From contig JAQVNH010000079.1 of assembly GCA_028703215.1 (NCBI GenBank), positions 1-5,887 of the forward strand: a stretch of DNA of 5,887 nucleotides, written 5' to 3'. This document shows positions 1 to 5,887 of the stretch, piece by piece; position 1 is the stretch's first letter; each line of letters starts with the position of its first letter. The position numbers and the translations under genes were made by a program. The DNA is from Eubacteriales bacterium (lineage in GTDB: Bacteria > Bacillota > Clostridia > Acetivibrionales > STF1-152). The notes under the pieces were generated by a model, which worked only from the letters and a program-made list of their open reading frames with translations, had not been told where the DNA came from and made no database searches.

Positions 1-51
1 CAATCACGCCGCAAGATATTTCTTAATCCTTTAACAATCTGTCTGAAGGAT

Positions 52-1320
52 CTAGCTTATAGCAAGAACTTCTTCCATATTATCCCAGACTTTATGAAAT
101 GCTTCGGAATAAAGATCCATAAGCTCAGTGCCGTTCGGGGGGTATATCCCGTCATACAAGCAGAATGAATCTGCCAATATTTCCTTGGTTACTCTGTAGT
201 CCTCGGGATCATAAACTACCGGATCGCTGCCAGCATATTTACATGTCCAGGGGCAACCATGTCCATATCCGATTTTTTCGGTAAACAATCCCTGTTCCTG
301 AACTGGCCTGGTCTGCCACCGCTGATTTGCGACACCCTCTGCGGCAAGTGCGTTTTGTATGCGCGCCCTGAATTCGTTTTTATCAATCTTGAGACCCAGA
401 GCTTCCGGGTTCAGCCTGATTCTGTAGTAATGGTAAACGGTTGTCCTGTCCTCGGGAATATAGGGGGGAATCAGCCCGGGCAAATCAGAGAGCAGCTTGG
501 TCAGATACTTTCCGTTTTGCTGACGAACAGCATTTTCTTCATCCAAGGTGACCAGTCTTGAGCGGGCGTATGCAGCCGGAAGCTCCAACATGCGATACAT
601 CCAGCCCATTCCGATGCTGTTGTAGTTGCGCGGGGATTCTACGATCTCGCCAAACACCCGGAGCTGGTTCGCTTTTGCGACGAAATAATCATCGTCGGTA
701 TTAAAAAGACCGCCATCGCCTGCCTGCAAATTCTTTAGTCCGTTAAGACTGAATACGGACATATCTGTCAATGTTCCGACCTTTCTGCCTTTGTAGAACG
801 CTCCATGCGACTGGCATGCATCTGCGATCACTACGATACCGTATTTATGAGCGATCTTGTTGATCTCATCATAATCACAGGACATCCCGTGAAGATCAAC
901 GGGAATAATGGCTTTTGTTTTCTTAGTTATTTTTGCTTCTAATTTACTAACATCCATACAGAAAGTACGGGGATCTACATCGACGAATACCGGGATTGCA
1001 TTATGCTGCAATGCGCACATTGCACTTGCCACAAAAGTCAAAGAAGCTGTGATGACCTCATCTCCGGGTTTTACATCCGCAGCCGCAACAGCCATGTGCA
1101 AGGCTGCAGTACCGCTATTGCAGGAGAGGCAATGCTTTGTTCCCACATATTCTCCCCATTCCTTTTCAAATGCGAGAACCTGCGGAGCCGAAGTCCCCCA
1201 AATAATCCCCTCGTCCAAAGCGCGCATGATGAAATCTCTGTCGCGCTGATTGATTTGCGGCCAACGAACATGACCTTTCGGATTAACTGGTTTTCCACCC
1301 AATAATGCTAAATTTGGCAT
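52..1320 (-). CDS. DegT/DnrJ/EryC1/StrS-family PLP aminotransferase (downstream paralogue)
   Basis: This complete 422-residue aminotransferase is a divergent paralogue of the upstream DegT gene. It starts with LALLGGKPV, a hallmark of the cyclitol/StsC-like branch. CNSGTAALH (67-75) holds the phosphate-binding T71. IADACQSHGA (165-174) holds D167 and Q170. FSLNGLKNLQAGDGG (190-204) holds the Schiff-base lysine K196, so catalysis should be intact. GCPWTC carries C356 and C360 at the same residue numbers as in the neighbour, but the following NCPKAEYAC block is not conserved (it reads DYRVTKEILAD). The lysine-region residues differ (NGLKNLQ against QQTKHIT), which argues for a different substrate or position of attack. 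The ATG at 1320 has a strong AGGAGG seven bases upstream. A 202-bp AT-rich gap precedes it, possibly with its own promoter. The stop is TAG at 54-52. Family assignment is firm; substrate is unknown. Confidence 0.92.
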   Translation of the reverse strand: MPNLALLGGKPVNPKGHVRWPQINQRDRDFIMRALDEGIIWGTSAPQVLAFEKEWGEYVGTKHCLSCNSGTAALHMAVAAADVKPGDEVITASLTFVASAMCALQHNAIPVFVDVDPRTFCMDVSKLEAKITKKTKAIIPVDLHGMSCDYDEINKIAHKYGIVVIADACQSHGAFYKGRKVGTLTDMSVFSLNGLKNLQAGDGGLFNTDDDYFVAKANQLRVFGEIVESPRNYNSIGMGWMYRMLELPAAYARSRLVTLDEENAVRQQNGKYLTKLLSDLPGLIPPYIPEDRTTVYHYYRIRLNPEALGLKIDKNEFRARIQNALAAEGVANQRWQTRPVQEQGLFTEKIGYGHGCPWTCKYAGSDPVVYDPEDYRVTKEILADSFCLYDGIYPPNGTELMDLYSEAFHKVWDNMEEVLAIS

Positions 1321-1339
1321 TTTCTAACCTCCTGAATTC

Positions 1340-1353
1340 ACATAATATTATGT
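1340..1353. promoter_or_regulatory. Perfect 14-bp palindrome between candidate promoter and second DegT gene
   Basis: ACATAATATTATGT is perfectly self-complementary. It lies 20-33 bp before the ATG at 1320 and just upstream of the AGGAGG ribosome binding site (1333-1328). Position and symmetry fit an operator for a dimeric regulator. The all-AT core weakens this, because AT-rich palindromes arise easily by chance. It does not share sequence with the inverted repeat before the other DegT gene. Confidence 0.3.
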
Positions 1354-1416
1354 TGTCGAATCAAATAAATTTTAACTGTCTACATTTCTGATTGCTTGCA
1401 GATCATTACAAAACTC

Positions 1417-1446
1417 ATTATATCATTATACATCTTTCATTGCCAC
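1417..1446 (-). promoter_or_regulatory. Candidate sigma-70-type promoter for the distal DegT gene
   Basis: Two exact TATAAT hexamers read on the minus strand, at 1430-1425 and 1422-1417. The nearer one has GTGGCA (1446-1441, four of six matches to TTGACA) 18 bp upstream. The gap around it, 1321-1522, is about 25% G+C, so TATAAT-like words are expected by chance and the -35 match is modest. If it is used, the leader to the ATG at 1320 would be roughly 90 nt and would contain the palindrome at 1340-1353. Confidence 0.4.
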
Positions 1447-1522
1447 TAAAATAAAGCTAAAAACATATTAAATTTAACGCAAAAATATAAATAAATAATT
1501 ATTCAGTATCTAACATACGCGA

Positions 1523-2767
1523 TTAAATGTGATAATATTCCAATACCTTTTTTATTGCATTTCCCATATCCTTTGAATGTTCTGCTGTCAATTTTTCATT
1601 CCACTGCATGAACATTCCAACTTTACAGGCATATTCGGCTTTGGGACAATTCACTTTTGTATAGTCCGCTTTGCCTTCATAGTATCCGCATTTAAGGGGG
1701 CATCCTGTTGAATTATACATTACTGTTTTTTGCAGAAAATCATATCGATACAGCGGTTTCGGCAGATAACTTGGTATAATGTCGAGACCTTCAGCCTTTA
1801 TTGCCTTTACCAGAGTATCTCTGTCTGTCGTAAACTTATCCGGGTCGATTGCAAACTGATAAGCAAAATATGTATGGGTCTTTTCCTTTGAGACCTTAGC
1901 TGTTAAAACGCCATCTATTTCATTAAGACAATTCGTGAGGGTTTCGCCGGATACGCGTCTGGCTTCGAGATTTTTCTCGATCCTTGCGAGCTGAGGGATT
2001 GCAACTGCTGCCTGAAGATCGGTCATATGATAGTTGGGTGCCAAAAAATAATGCTCTCTGTATTTATTTCTTGGCCAGCCTTTGTCACCGCAAAGCTGGA
2101 GCTCTCGCGAATACTTTTTATCTCCGTTTGTGATCACCATGCCGCCTTCACCGGCCGTTATATGCTTTGTTTGCTGAAAACTGAAGCAGCCGATATCACC
2201 GATGGTGCCGACATATTTTCCTTTATATGTCGCAAAATGCGCCTGACAGCAATCCTCGACAACGATAAGACCATGCCTGTGTGCAACATCAACGACCTCC
2301 TCGATTTCGCAGGGAAGACCAAACATATGGACCGGAATGACAGCCTTGGAGCGCTTTGTTATTTTTCTTTCAAAATCCGCAAGATCCATATTCTGAGTAA
2401 CAGGGTCCACATCTACAAATACCGGAACGCCGTTTTGAAGCAGAATAGCAATAACAGTTCCCATGTCAGTAATACACGGAACAAGAACTTCATCGCCTGC
2501 GCCGATGCAAGCATAGATCAAGGCGGTATGTAAAGAAGCCGTGCCGTTGCTGACTGCAACTGCTGTATCAACTCCGCATTTTTCCGCCCACATTTTTTGC
2601 AGTTCTTTGACTTTTACTCCGCAAACCATACCCAGGCGTCCGGAATCGAGAACCTCGAGGACTAGCTTTTTCTCCTCTTCCCCTATATCCCTGCCTGTTA
2701 TATCGTTCCAATCGGGTAATTGATAATTTATGGCAGGACTTCCACCGTGAATTGCTAAAGTACTCAT
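1523..2767 (-). CDS. DegT/DnrJ/EryC1/StrS-family PLP aminotransferase (upstream paralogue)
   Basis: This complete 414-residue aminotransferase would transfer an amino group, usually from glutamate or glutamine, to a keto-sugar, keto-cyclitol or related ketone. It starts with LAIHGGSPAI, seen in the cyclitol-type branch (StsC/BtrR-like, about 420 residues). SNGTASLH (73-80) supplies the PLP-phosphate threonine T76. VEDCCQAH (170-177) supplies the pyridine aspartate D172 and stacking Q175. FSFQQTKHITAGEGG (195-209) carries the Schiff-base lysine K201. NYHMTDLQAA (245-254) is the usual DegT block after the lysine loop. Near the C-terminus is GCPLKC with C356 and C360, followed by NCPKAEYAC with C374 and C381. 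The ATG at 2767 has GGAG/AGGA motifs just upstream. It follows the VOC gene after 108 bp and precedes a second DegT gene after 202 bp. A true enzyme rather than a regulator is likely because all PLP residues are present. Substrate is not deducible. Confidence 0.92.
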   Translation of the reverse strand: MSTLAIHGGSPAINYQLPDWNDITGRDIGEEEKKLVLEVLDSGRLGMVCGVKVKELQKMWAEKCGVDTAVAVSNGTASLHTALIYACIGAGDEVLVPCITDMGTVIAILLQNGVPVFVDVDPVTQNMDLADFERKITKRSKAVIPVHMFGLPCEIEEVVDVAHRHGLIVVEDCCQAHFATYKGKYVGTIGDIGCFSFQQTKHITAGEGGMVITNGDKKYSRELQLCGDKGWPRNKYREHYFLAPNYHMTDLQAAVAIPQLARIEKNLEARRVSGETLTNCLNEIDGVLTAKVSKEKTHTYFAYQFAIDPDKFTTDRDTLVKAIKAEGLDIIPSYLPKPLYRYDFLQKTVMYNSTGCPLKCGYYEGKADYTKVNCPKAEYACKVGMFMQWNEKLTAEHSKDMGNAIKKVLEYYHI

Positions 2768-2798
2768 TTGATCCTACTCCGTAAACACTCTTATTTTA

Positions 2799-2812
2799 AA
2801 TTTGTGCAAATT
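2799..2812. promoter_or_regulatory. 14-bp inverted repeat upstream of the first DegT gene
   Basis: AATTTG-TG-CAAATT has perfect 6-bp arms around a 2-bp centre. It sits 32-45 bp before the ATG at 2767, in the AT-rich 108-bp gap after the VOC gene. Size and place fit a dimeric regulator site. I could not place a convincing -35/-10 pair around it: a TTGAAC and a TAAAAT flank it but are 22 bp apart. In AT-rich DNA such a repeat can also occur by chance. It is too short and has no T-tract to be a terminator. Confidence 0.3.
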
Positions 2813-2875
2813 CCGTTGTTGTTCAATATTTATTTTAATTATTGATCATAAAAGAAAACTGCTGTTTATGCATAA

Positions 2876-3361
2876 TTATTTTTTGGATTCATATTCATTA
2901 AAGACTTCAATAAAAAAACCGAGTTCTTTTCGCGTATCATAATAAGCCCATTGCAAGCCGTCTATATTTCTTGTCGAATAGCCGTTTTGCGCTTTTTCTA
3001 TGCCCATTTTTTTCAGGTGCTTTTCTGTTTTCTTAAGATTATCTACACTGAAACGAATATGGTGGATACCTTCGCCCTTTTCATCCAGAAAGTCTGTCCA
3101 GATATTTTTTCCGCTCAAAGGCTGGATCGCTTCGATCTCTAAATTACCGATCTTAAAAAATCCTAACAAAGCTATAAAATCGGCTTCATTGCCATAATAA
3201 TATCTTTCATGGTTTTTCATCGATGCGTTCGGAAATTCGATGATATTCAGCGGTTTTGCACCGATCAATGCCTCCATGTTTTTAGCGAATCGACCCATAT
3301 CACGAACAACGACGCCGATTTGTGATATCGAAGAAAACATATCTTGTTTAATACTTCCCAT
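2876..3361 (-). CDS. VOC-fold metalloprotein, methylmalonyl-CoA epimerase/glyoxalase-like
   Basis: This 161-residue protein has the two beta-alpha-beta-beta-beta modules of the vicinal oxygen chelate superfamily. Module one opens with ISQIGVVVRDM (12-22) and ends with LEIEAIQPLSG (74-84). Module two opens with GIHHIRFSVDN (98-108) and ends with GFFIEVFNE (148-156). Candidate metal ligands are Q14, E77, H100 or H101, and E152. Methylmalonyl-CoA epimerases share the HHI and IEL/IEA-QPL signatures but usually have histidine at the first position; glutamine there still allows metal binding in this superfamily. No methylmalonyl-CoA mutase or other propionate gene is in view, so the substrate is more likely a cluster-specific 2-keto or vicinal-diol compound that is epimerised, isomerised or cleaved. 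The ATG at 3361 has GGAGG seven bases upstream, and the preceding gene ends only 18 bp away, which implies co-transcription. G+C is about 37% by hand count, lower than parts of the other genes. Fold secure, reaction unknown. Confidence 0.85.
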   Translation of the reverse strand: MGSIKQDMFSSISQIGVVVRDMGRFAKNMEALIGAKPLNIIEFPNASMKNHERYYYGNEADFIALLGFFKIGNLEIEAIQPLSGKNIWTDFLDEKGEGIHHIRFSVDNLKKTEKHLKKMGIEKAQNGYSTRNIDGLQWAYYDTRKELGFFIEVFNEYESKK

Positions 3362-3379
3362 AATCTGTCCTCCGATCGA

Positions 3380-5167
3380 TCAAGTATTCATTTTTCTTAG
3401 TACTTTGCCCGCTCTTTCAGATTGCATCCTGCCGTCTTTCATTGCAAATTTGCCGTTTACTATCACATGTTTAAAACCACTCGGCCTTTTTGCGGGATTC
3501 AAAAAATCGTTTTCATAGCCAAGCTTATCCAAATCGAAAAGAACAACGTCTGCAAAGTATCCGCCGGTAAGGCTTCCGCGTTTATAGATCCCCATTATTT
3601 GAGCGGGAAGGGAAGTGATCCTGCGCAAAGCCTCCTCAAGGGTAAGGTGATGCTTGTCACGAACCATGTTGATGAGGTAACGGCACATGATAGTATATGC
3701 AATAGGAGGAGTTCCGTATGACATAATATTTCTGCTCGTGACAGGTACTTCAGGAAAAGCAATACAGTCACTTATCGGCATGCTTCTGGGATGAAGAAGC
3801 AAACGCTCGTATGCCATAAATTCGCGTTTATCCTTGGTTAGCGCCCATTCGGTGTCGGGATATTCAATCAGCAGATCCAGGAGTGTTTCAATGCAGTTTC
3901 GATAAACAAGTTCCATCCTGGTTCCGGGATTTCTTTCATTTGTGAGCTCCATCAATGTTTTTCCTGCAACGGAAGAATCCCCGCAGCGGACAAAAGTGTA
4001 AGCATCAGACCAATAAGGGTCAGTTGCGGGATTAAGCATGCCTACTTTAAATCGTCCGCTATTGATCAAATCGATGAGCCGCAACCGGAAACCTTCTTCT
4101 TGAATACCGGAAATCAAAGCCGATTCACTTGCGAAATCACAGAAATAATTATCATAGCGAAAACTTTGAATAAGACTGAACGCGACGCGATAACGGCTGC
4201 TAATGCTGAGCTCGGACGGTATCAGATTGTAGTATAGGTCGTAGCCTTGCCTTAAGGGTTCATTGACGAGTTGTTCGATTGTTTCATCTACCATAGCGTC
4301 TTCCAGGGCCTGTCCGTGGGGCTGGGGCATCAGAAAGGCGTTGGTAAGGTGTGCGATAAGCGTGCGAAGCTTGGGGAAACGCTTGTAGTATTCCATAAAT
4401 TCTATGAAACCATGATATCGCCCACAGAGGACATCTCCCCTGTAACCGTTGTATACCCCGTAATATGAACGTCCATCATCGCTTGGCCATTGATTCTGGT
4501 GATGACGGGTATGTGCAGTGAGCAGAGAATTATTCTTTTCAAGAACGGCAAACAGCGGATCTAATTCAGTGCGGTCCGAAGTATGTCCGGGCATGCCTGC
4601 GTCAAACCCTACTGACATGCCAAAAGCGCCGGAATCAAGCGCTTCGTTGAGAAGCGCTATTTCTTCGGTGATTTCGTCTCTTGTTGAAATCCTTTTATAG
4701 TCGGCTCCCATGGCACTCCCGCGAATGGCATTGTGTCCGACTAAAGGAACATAATTCGCACCTATAGAGAGAGTTTCAACCTGATCCAACCATTTTTCGA
4801 AATTTGTCCAGGGAACTTCATCGTCTTCAAGCCCAATGGACTTATAATATGGCTTATAGTATTCGGGATTTTTTGCCGGGGCTAAGCTGGATCCGCAATT
4901 GCCGCCAATAAAAGTTGTGATTCCCTGCACCAGGAGATTATATGTCTCGGGATATATATTTATTGACATATCGGCATGGCTGTGTATATCGATAAATCCC
5001 GGGCAGCATATGAGTCCGGCTCCATCGACAACTGATTCGGCTTCGAAATCGGAATCACCTTTTTTCACAAGTACAATCTTTTCTTTTTCAATTCCCACGC
5101 TTCCTAAAAATGGAGTTGAACCTGTTCCGTCGACTATCTTTGCATTTTTGATCAATATATCTAACAT
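3380..5167 (-). CDS. N-acyl-D-amino-acid deacylase (D-aminoacylase) family amidohydrolase
   Basis: This 595-residue metal-dependent amidohydrolase is of the D-aminoacylase type, which hydrolyses N-acyl-D-amino acids or related N-acyl or ring amides. An N-terminal beta-sandwich strand (LIKNAKIVDGTG, about 4-15) precedes PGFIDIHSHAD with metal ligands H62 and H64. The subfamily cysteine ligand C91 lies in GGNCGSSLAP, followed by H219 in TAHTRHH, H273 in IAHLTN and the catalytic aspartate D467 in PISDC. The C-terminus returns to the beta-sandwich (RGSLTGGYFADVVLFD, about 530-545). From memory, these correspond to H67, H69, C96, H220, H250 and D366 of the 483-residue Alcaligenes DA1 enzyme, so all key residues are kept. 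About 100 extra residues lie between H219 and D467. There is no signal peptide or membrane segment, so it is probably cytoplasmic. The start is the ATG at 5167, preceded by GGAGG; an in-frame TTG at 5197 has no such site. Its stop lies 18 bp before the next gene. The family is secure, the substrate is not. Confidence 0.9.
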   Translation of the reverse strand: MLDILIKNAKIVDGTGSTPFLGSVGIEKEKIVLVKKGDSDFEAESVVDGAGLICCPGFIDIHSHADMSINIYPETYNLLVQGITTFIGGNCGSSLAPAKNPEYYKPYYKSIGLEDDEVPWTNFEKWLDQVETLSIGANYVPLVGHNAIRGSAMGADYKRISTRDEITEEIALLNEALDSGAFGMSVGFDAGMPGHTSDRTELDPLFAVLEKNNSLLTAHTRHHQNQWPSDDGRSYYGVYNGYRGDVLCGRYHGFIEFMEYYKRFPKLRTLIAHLTNAFLMPQPHGQALEDAMVDETIEQLVNEPLRQGYDLYYNLIPSELSISSRYRVAFSLIQSFRYDNYFCDFASESALISGIQEEGFRLRLIDLINSGRFKVGMLNPATDPYWSDAYTFVRCGDSSVAGKTLMELTNERNPGTRMELVYRNCIETLLDLLIEYPDTEWALTKDKREFMAYERLLLHPRSMPISDCIAFPEVPVTSRNIMSYGTPPIAYTIMCRYLINMVRDKHHLTLEEALRRITSLPAQIMGIYKRGSLTGGYFADVVLFDLDKLGYENDFLNPAKRPSGFKHVIVNGKFAMKDGRMQSERAGKVLRKMNT

Positions 5168-5173
5168 GATATG

Positions 5174-5178
5174 CCTCC
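5174..5178 (-). promoter_or_regulatory. Ribosome binding site fixing the deacylase start
   Basis: On the minus strand GGAGG is followed by six bases (CATATC) and the ATG at 5167-5165, which encodes MLDILIKNAK, the usual N-terminal strand of D-aminoacylases. The longer open frame beginning at the TTG at 5197 would add ten residues unlike the family and would place this ribosome binding site inside the coding sequence, so the ATG is preferred. Confidence 0.85.
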
Positions 5179-5232
5179 AAACCCTAAATAAACGCAAAAA
5201 TGATTTTGATGCAATATAAAAAGCTCAGTCAA

Positions 5233-5887
5233 CTATAATTTTCGAAGTACTGTTTCAGCGGCCTGCAGGGTCTCGTCGATATCGGCTTTGGTATGAGAAT
5301 ATGAAACCACAAGGCGCTTTGGCTCAGCCGGCGCAAAATAATGTCCCGTTTCAATCATTGCGCGTCTGAATGCGACTGATTTGGCTGCGTCTCCGCGCAT
5401 TATTTCTTCCTGGTTTCTGAATTTACCCGAGGCGAATATAGGAGCGGATATGGAGCCGAAGCCGATCATTGTCGCCTCGATTTTCAGACGGTCAAATATT
5501 TCCTGCATGCCTTTTCTAAAGTAATCGCCCAATTCAAATATATAGGAATGAACAGGTTCTTTTTCCAGTATATCCATTGTTGCAATTCCTGCCGCAAGGC
5601 AAACAGGATGTGCGTTATATGTGCCCTGAAAGCTCACATCGCCGGCCGGATTGGTATTGAAACGGTTCATTATCTCGTCTTTTCCGGTAACTATAGCGAC
5701 AGGGAAGCCGTTGGCTATAGCTTTGCCCATAGTGGCTATGTCGGGTATTATGCCGCTAAGTCCCTGATATCCTCCCATTCCGACTCTAAAACCGGTTATG
5801 ACCTCATCGAAAATCAAGACGATGCCGTTCTCGTCACATAGTTTTCGCAGACCTCTAAGGAATTCATCTTCGAGTTTTACGGCTGCA
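5233..5887 (-). CDS. Class III (GSA-aminotransferase-like) PLP aminotransferase, 5' end cut by window edge
   Basis: This is the C-terminal 217 residues of a fold-type I, class III PLP enzyme. The frame stays open to the window edge, so the N-terminal half, about 200 residues in this family, lies outside. Visible motifs, numbered from the first complete codon, are IFDEVITGF with the PLP-pyridine aspartate D27, the Schiff-base lysine K55 in TMGKAIANGFP, and the phosphate-binding threonine T89 in QGTYNAHP. These place it in the glutamate-1-semialdehyde aminotransferase-like group. The lysine neighbourhood (GKAIANGFPVAIVTGK) differs from the GKIIGGGMPVGAFGG pattern typical of true HemL, and no haem genes are nearby, so a HemL role is unlikely. 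The group also contains D-phenylglycine and beta-amino-acid aminotransferases and amino-acid racemases, any of which would fit beside the downstream D-aminoacylase. The in-frame TTG at 5817 is an internal leucine codon, not the start. Family assignment is firm; substrate is unknown. Confidence 0.9.
   Translation of the reverse strand, partial: AAVKLEDEFLRGLRKLCDENGIVLIFDEVITGFRVGMGGYQGLSGIIPDIATMGKAIANGFPVAIVTGKDEIMNRFNTNPAGDVSFQGTYNAHPVCLAAGIATMDILEKEPVHSYIFELGDYFRKGMQEIFDRLKIEATMIGFGSISAPIFASGKFRNQEEIMRGDAAKSVAFRRAMIETGHYFAPAEPKRLVVSYSHTKADIDETLQAAETVLRKL

Noticed and set aside
1..51. A possible start of another minus-strand gene after the last stop (AAAGGA followed by a TTG codon).
   Set aside because: The spacing is too long, about 13 bases, and too few codons are visible to judge.
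1071..1298. A 75-codon minus-strand frame overlapping the start of the second DegT gene in another frame.
   Set aside because: It overlaps the PLP-domain coding region completely and shows no family features.
1495..1504. AATAATTATT inverted repeat just after the first DegT gene, considered as a terminator.
   Set aside because: The arms are very short and all AT, giving no stable hairpin, and no clean T-tract follows.
1688..1702. Cysteines of the first DegT protein (C356, C360, C374, C381) as an iron-sulfur cluster site.
   Set aside because: C374 and C381 match a stretch that often reads CPxAExxC in DegT enzymes without a cluster, and the paralogue lacks them, so a cluster is not supported.
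2027..2533. A 168-codon plus-strand open frame inside the first DegT gene.
   Set aside because: It lies wholly antisense to a well-supported aminotransferase gene, its translation has no recognisable motif, and no convincing ribosome binding site was seen. The shorter plus-strand frames across the window were rejected for the same reason.
5168..5197. Longer deacylase start at the TTG at 5197, adding ten residues.
   Set aside because: The ATG at 5167 has GGAGG at ideal spacing and begins the conserved N-terminal strand; the extension would contain that ribosome binding site and has none of its own.
1476..5201. The 11-mer AACGCAAAAAT occurs at 1476-1486 and at 5191-5201, both between genes.
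   Set aside because: It is mostly a run of A, and its distance to the next start differs greatly (about 156 and 24 bp), so chance is the simpler explanation.
5186..5226. TTGCAT-like -35 on the minus strand between the class III aminotransferase and the deacylase.
   Set aside because: The hexamer at correct spacing (TTATTT) is a poor -10, and the 65-bp gap fits an operon junction better.
5815..5817. TTG as the start of a 194-residue aminotransferase.
   Set aside because: The frame is open to the window edge and the codons upstream match the class III family (for example FLRGLRKLCDENG), so the TTG is internal and the gene is only cut by the window.

Overview
The window holds five genes, all on the minus strand, and appears to be the middle of one catabolic or biosynthetic gene cluster. 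No mobile element, RNA gene, CRISPR array or origin is visible. Moderate-to-low G+C (about 40-45% by eye), AT-rich gaps and strong AGGAGG/GGAGG ribosome binding sites suggest a Firmicute, perhaps a clostridial lineage. This is inference, and other low-GC anaerobes such as spirochaetes cannot be excluded.

In transcription order (right to left): (1) 5887-5233, the C-terminal half of a class III, glutamate-1-semialdehyde-aminotransferase-like PLP enzyme, cut by the window edge; (2) 5167-3380, an unusually long D-aminoacylase-type amidohydrolase with the full metal-binding and catalytic set; (3) 3361-2876, a small VOC-fold protein of the methylmalonyl-CoA epimerase/glyoxalase type; (4) 2767-1523, a DegT/DnrJ/EryC1/StrS aminotransferase; (5) 1320-52, a second, divergent DegT aminotransferase. 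Positions 51-1 lie downstream of gene 5 and hold nothing I can call.

Genes 1-3 are tightly spaced (65 bp and 18 bp) and look like one operon. A 108-bp AT-rich gap with a 14-bp inverted repeat precedes gene 4. A 202-bp gap of about 25% G+C, with TATAAT boxes and a perfect 14-bp palindrome, precedes gene 5. The two DegT genes may therefore have their own promoters or operators as well as read-through from upstream.

Three PLP aminotransferases of two fold families, together with an N-acyl-D-amino-acid deacylase-like enzyme and a VOC enzyme, suggest handling of an acylated amino compound: deacylation, epimerisation or metal-assisted isomerisation, and several transaminations. The DegT proteins resemble the roughly 420-residue cyclitol-type aminotransferases (StsC/BtrR-like) in length and N-terminus, so an amino-cyclitol or amino-sugar substrate is possible. 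I do not recognise the cluster as a described pathway. The substrate is unknown, and flanking genes (transporter, regulator, oxidoreductase) lie outside the window.
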